Source: Clostridia bacterium (GTDB lineage Bacteria; Bacillota_A; Clostridia; Oscillospirales; CAG-272). Taken from it: 12,926 nucleotides of DNA. The notes below the pieces were generated by a model that did not search any database, was not told where the DNA came from, and was given only the letters and a program-made list of their open reading frames with translations. Position 1 is the stretch's first letter, and every line of letters starts with the position of its first letter. The translations under genes were made by a program, and so were the position numbers. Below, in pieces: positions 12,852 to 12,926 of the stretch. The DNA lies in assembly GCA_017632155.1 (NCBI GenBank), contig JAGBRZ010000085.1:1-12926 (forward strand), in the 5' to 3' direction.

Positions 12852-12926
12852 TTGTCCTCCTTCTTTTTCTTGTCGTAATGTTCGTTCTTGCCGGTAAAGG
12901 TGAGATGTCTCGGCATAAGAATCTCA
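12848..12926 (-). CDS. Partial: C-terminus of a probable PrgI-like membrane protein
   Basis: Only the last 25 codons are in the window, ending MPRHLTFTGKNEHYDKKKKEDK and a TGA that overlaps the virB4 start (ATGA). Position directly before virB4 and a tail of the type 'PRxLxFxxxNEHY' after a presumed membrane part fit the PrgI family, small membrane proteins of ICE type IV secretion systems. The membrane segments are outside the window, so this is an inference from context and a short tail. Confidence 0.55.
   Translation of the reverse strand, partial: EILMPRHLTFTGKNEHYDKKKKEDK

Larger units (their letters stand above)
9325..12926. mobile_element. Part of an integrative conjugative element transfer module
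   Basis: Consecutive genes for a probable PrgI-like protein, a VirB4 ATPase and a CD1108-family protein, overlapping or 17 bases apart, are the core order of conjugation operons in clostridial ICEs. The right end is outside the window. The left end coincides with the truncated CD1108-like gene and the int promoter. Whether int belongs to this same element or to one inserted into it cannot be decided here. Confidence 0.75.

Noticed and set aside
1..12926. CRISPR array, tRNA or rRNA genes, insertion-sequence transposase
   Set aside because: Looked for repeats with regular spacing, cloverleaf-like segments and DDE transposase motifs; none were seen.

Overview
The window looks like accessory, mobile DNA from a low-to-moderate-GC Bacillota, most likely a gut Clostridia-type bacterium. 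The grounds are strong GGAGG-type ribosome binding sites, TTGACA/TATAAT promoters, TTG and GTG starts, and a conjugation module of the kind seen in clostridial integrative conjugative elements (ICEs). The species cannot be named from this sequence. Nearly every gene is on the minus strand; only a small XRE regulator is on the plus strand.

Right part (about 9325-12926, transcribed leftward): a piece of an ICE transfer operon. It holds the C-terminal end of a probable PrgI-like membrane protein, a complete VirB4-type ATPase, and a CD1108-family membrane protein. The CD1108-like protein stops just where a peptidoglycan-hydrolase domain is expected, so the operon appears cut there.

Middle (about 6272-9313): a recombination and regulation block. 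A complete tyrosine recombinase (int) has its own near-consensus promoter, but a strong intrinsic terminator lies between promoter and gene. Below int comes a 199-base intergenic region crowded with terminators and nested inverted repeats, then a three-gene operon: an AbrB/SpoVT-type regulator with a C-terminal zinc-ribbon-like motif, an unknown protein, and an unusual fusion of a sigma-70 region-4-like helix-turn-helix with an RNA polymerase alpha C-terminal domain. This operon converges on the XRE gene across a bidirectional terminator.

Left part (about 398-6076): diverging from the XRE gene are a SLOG-like nucleotide-binding protein and a small helical protein, then a tightly packed operon of six mostly unrecognised genes (membrane-anchored proteins, two zinc-ribbon proteins, a YwaF-like membrane protein) with its own promoter and a leader hairpin, and finally a large surface protein with a signal peptide and a C-terminal membrane anchor. 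The left edge carries a perfect consensus promoter firing out of the window, with an operator-like dyad and a long hairpin.

Most notable are the broken transfer operon beside int, the promoter-then-terminator leaders before int, abrB-like and the 239-aa gene, the nested palindromes between int and abrB-like, and the sigma4-alphaCTD fusion. Together they suggest an element whose recombination and regulatory genes are controlled at transcript elongation as well as at initiation.
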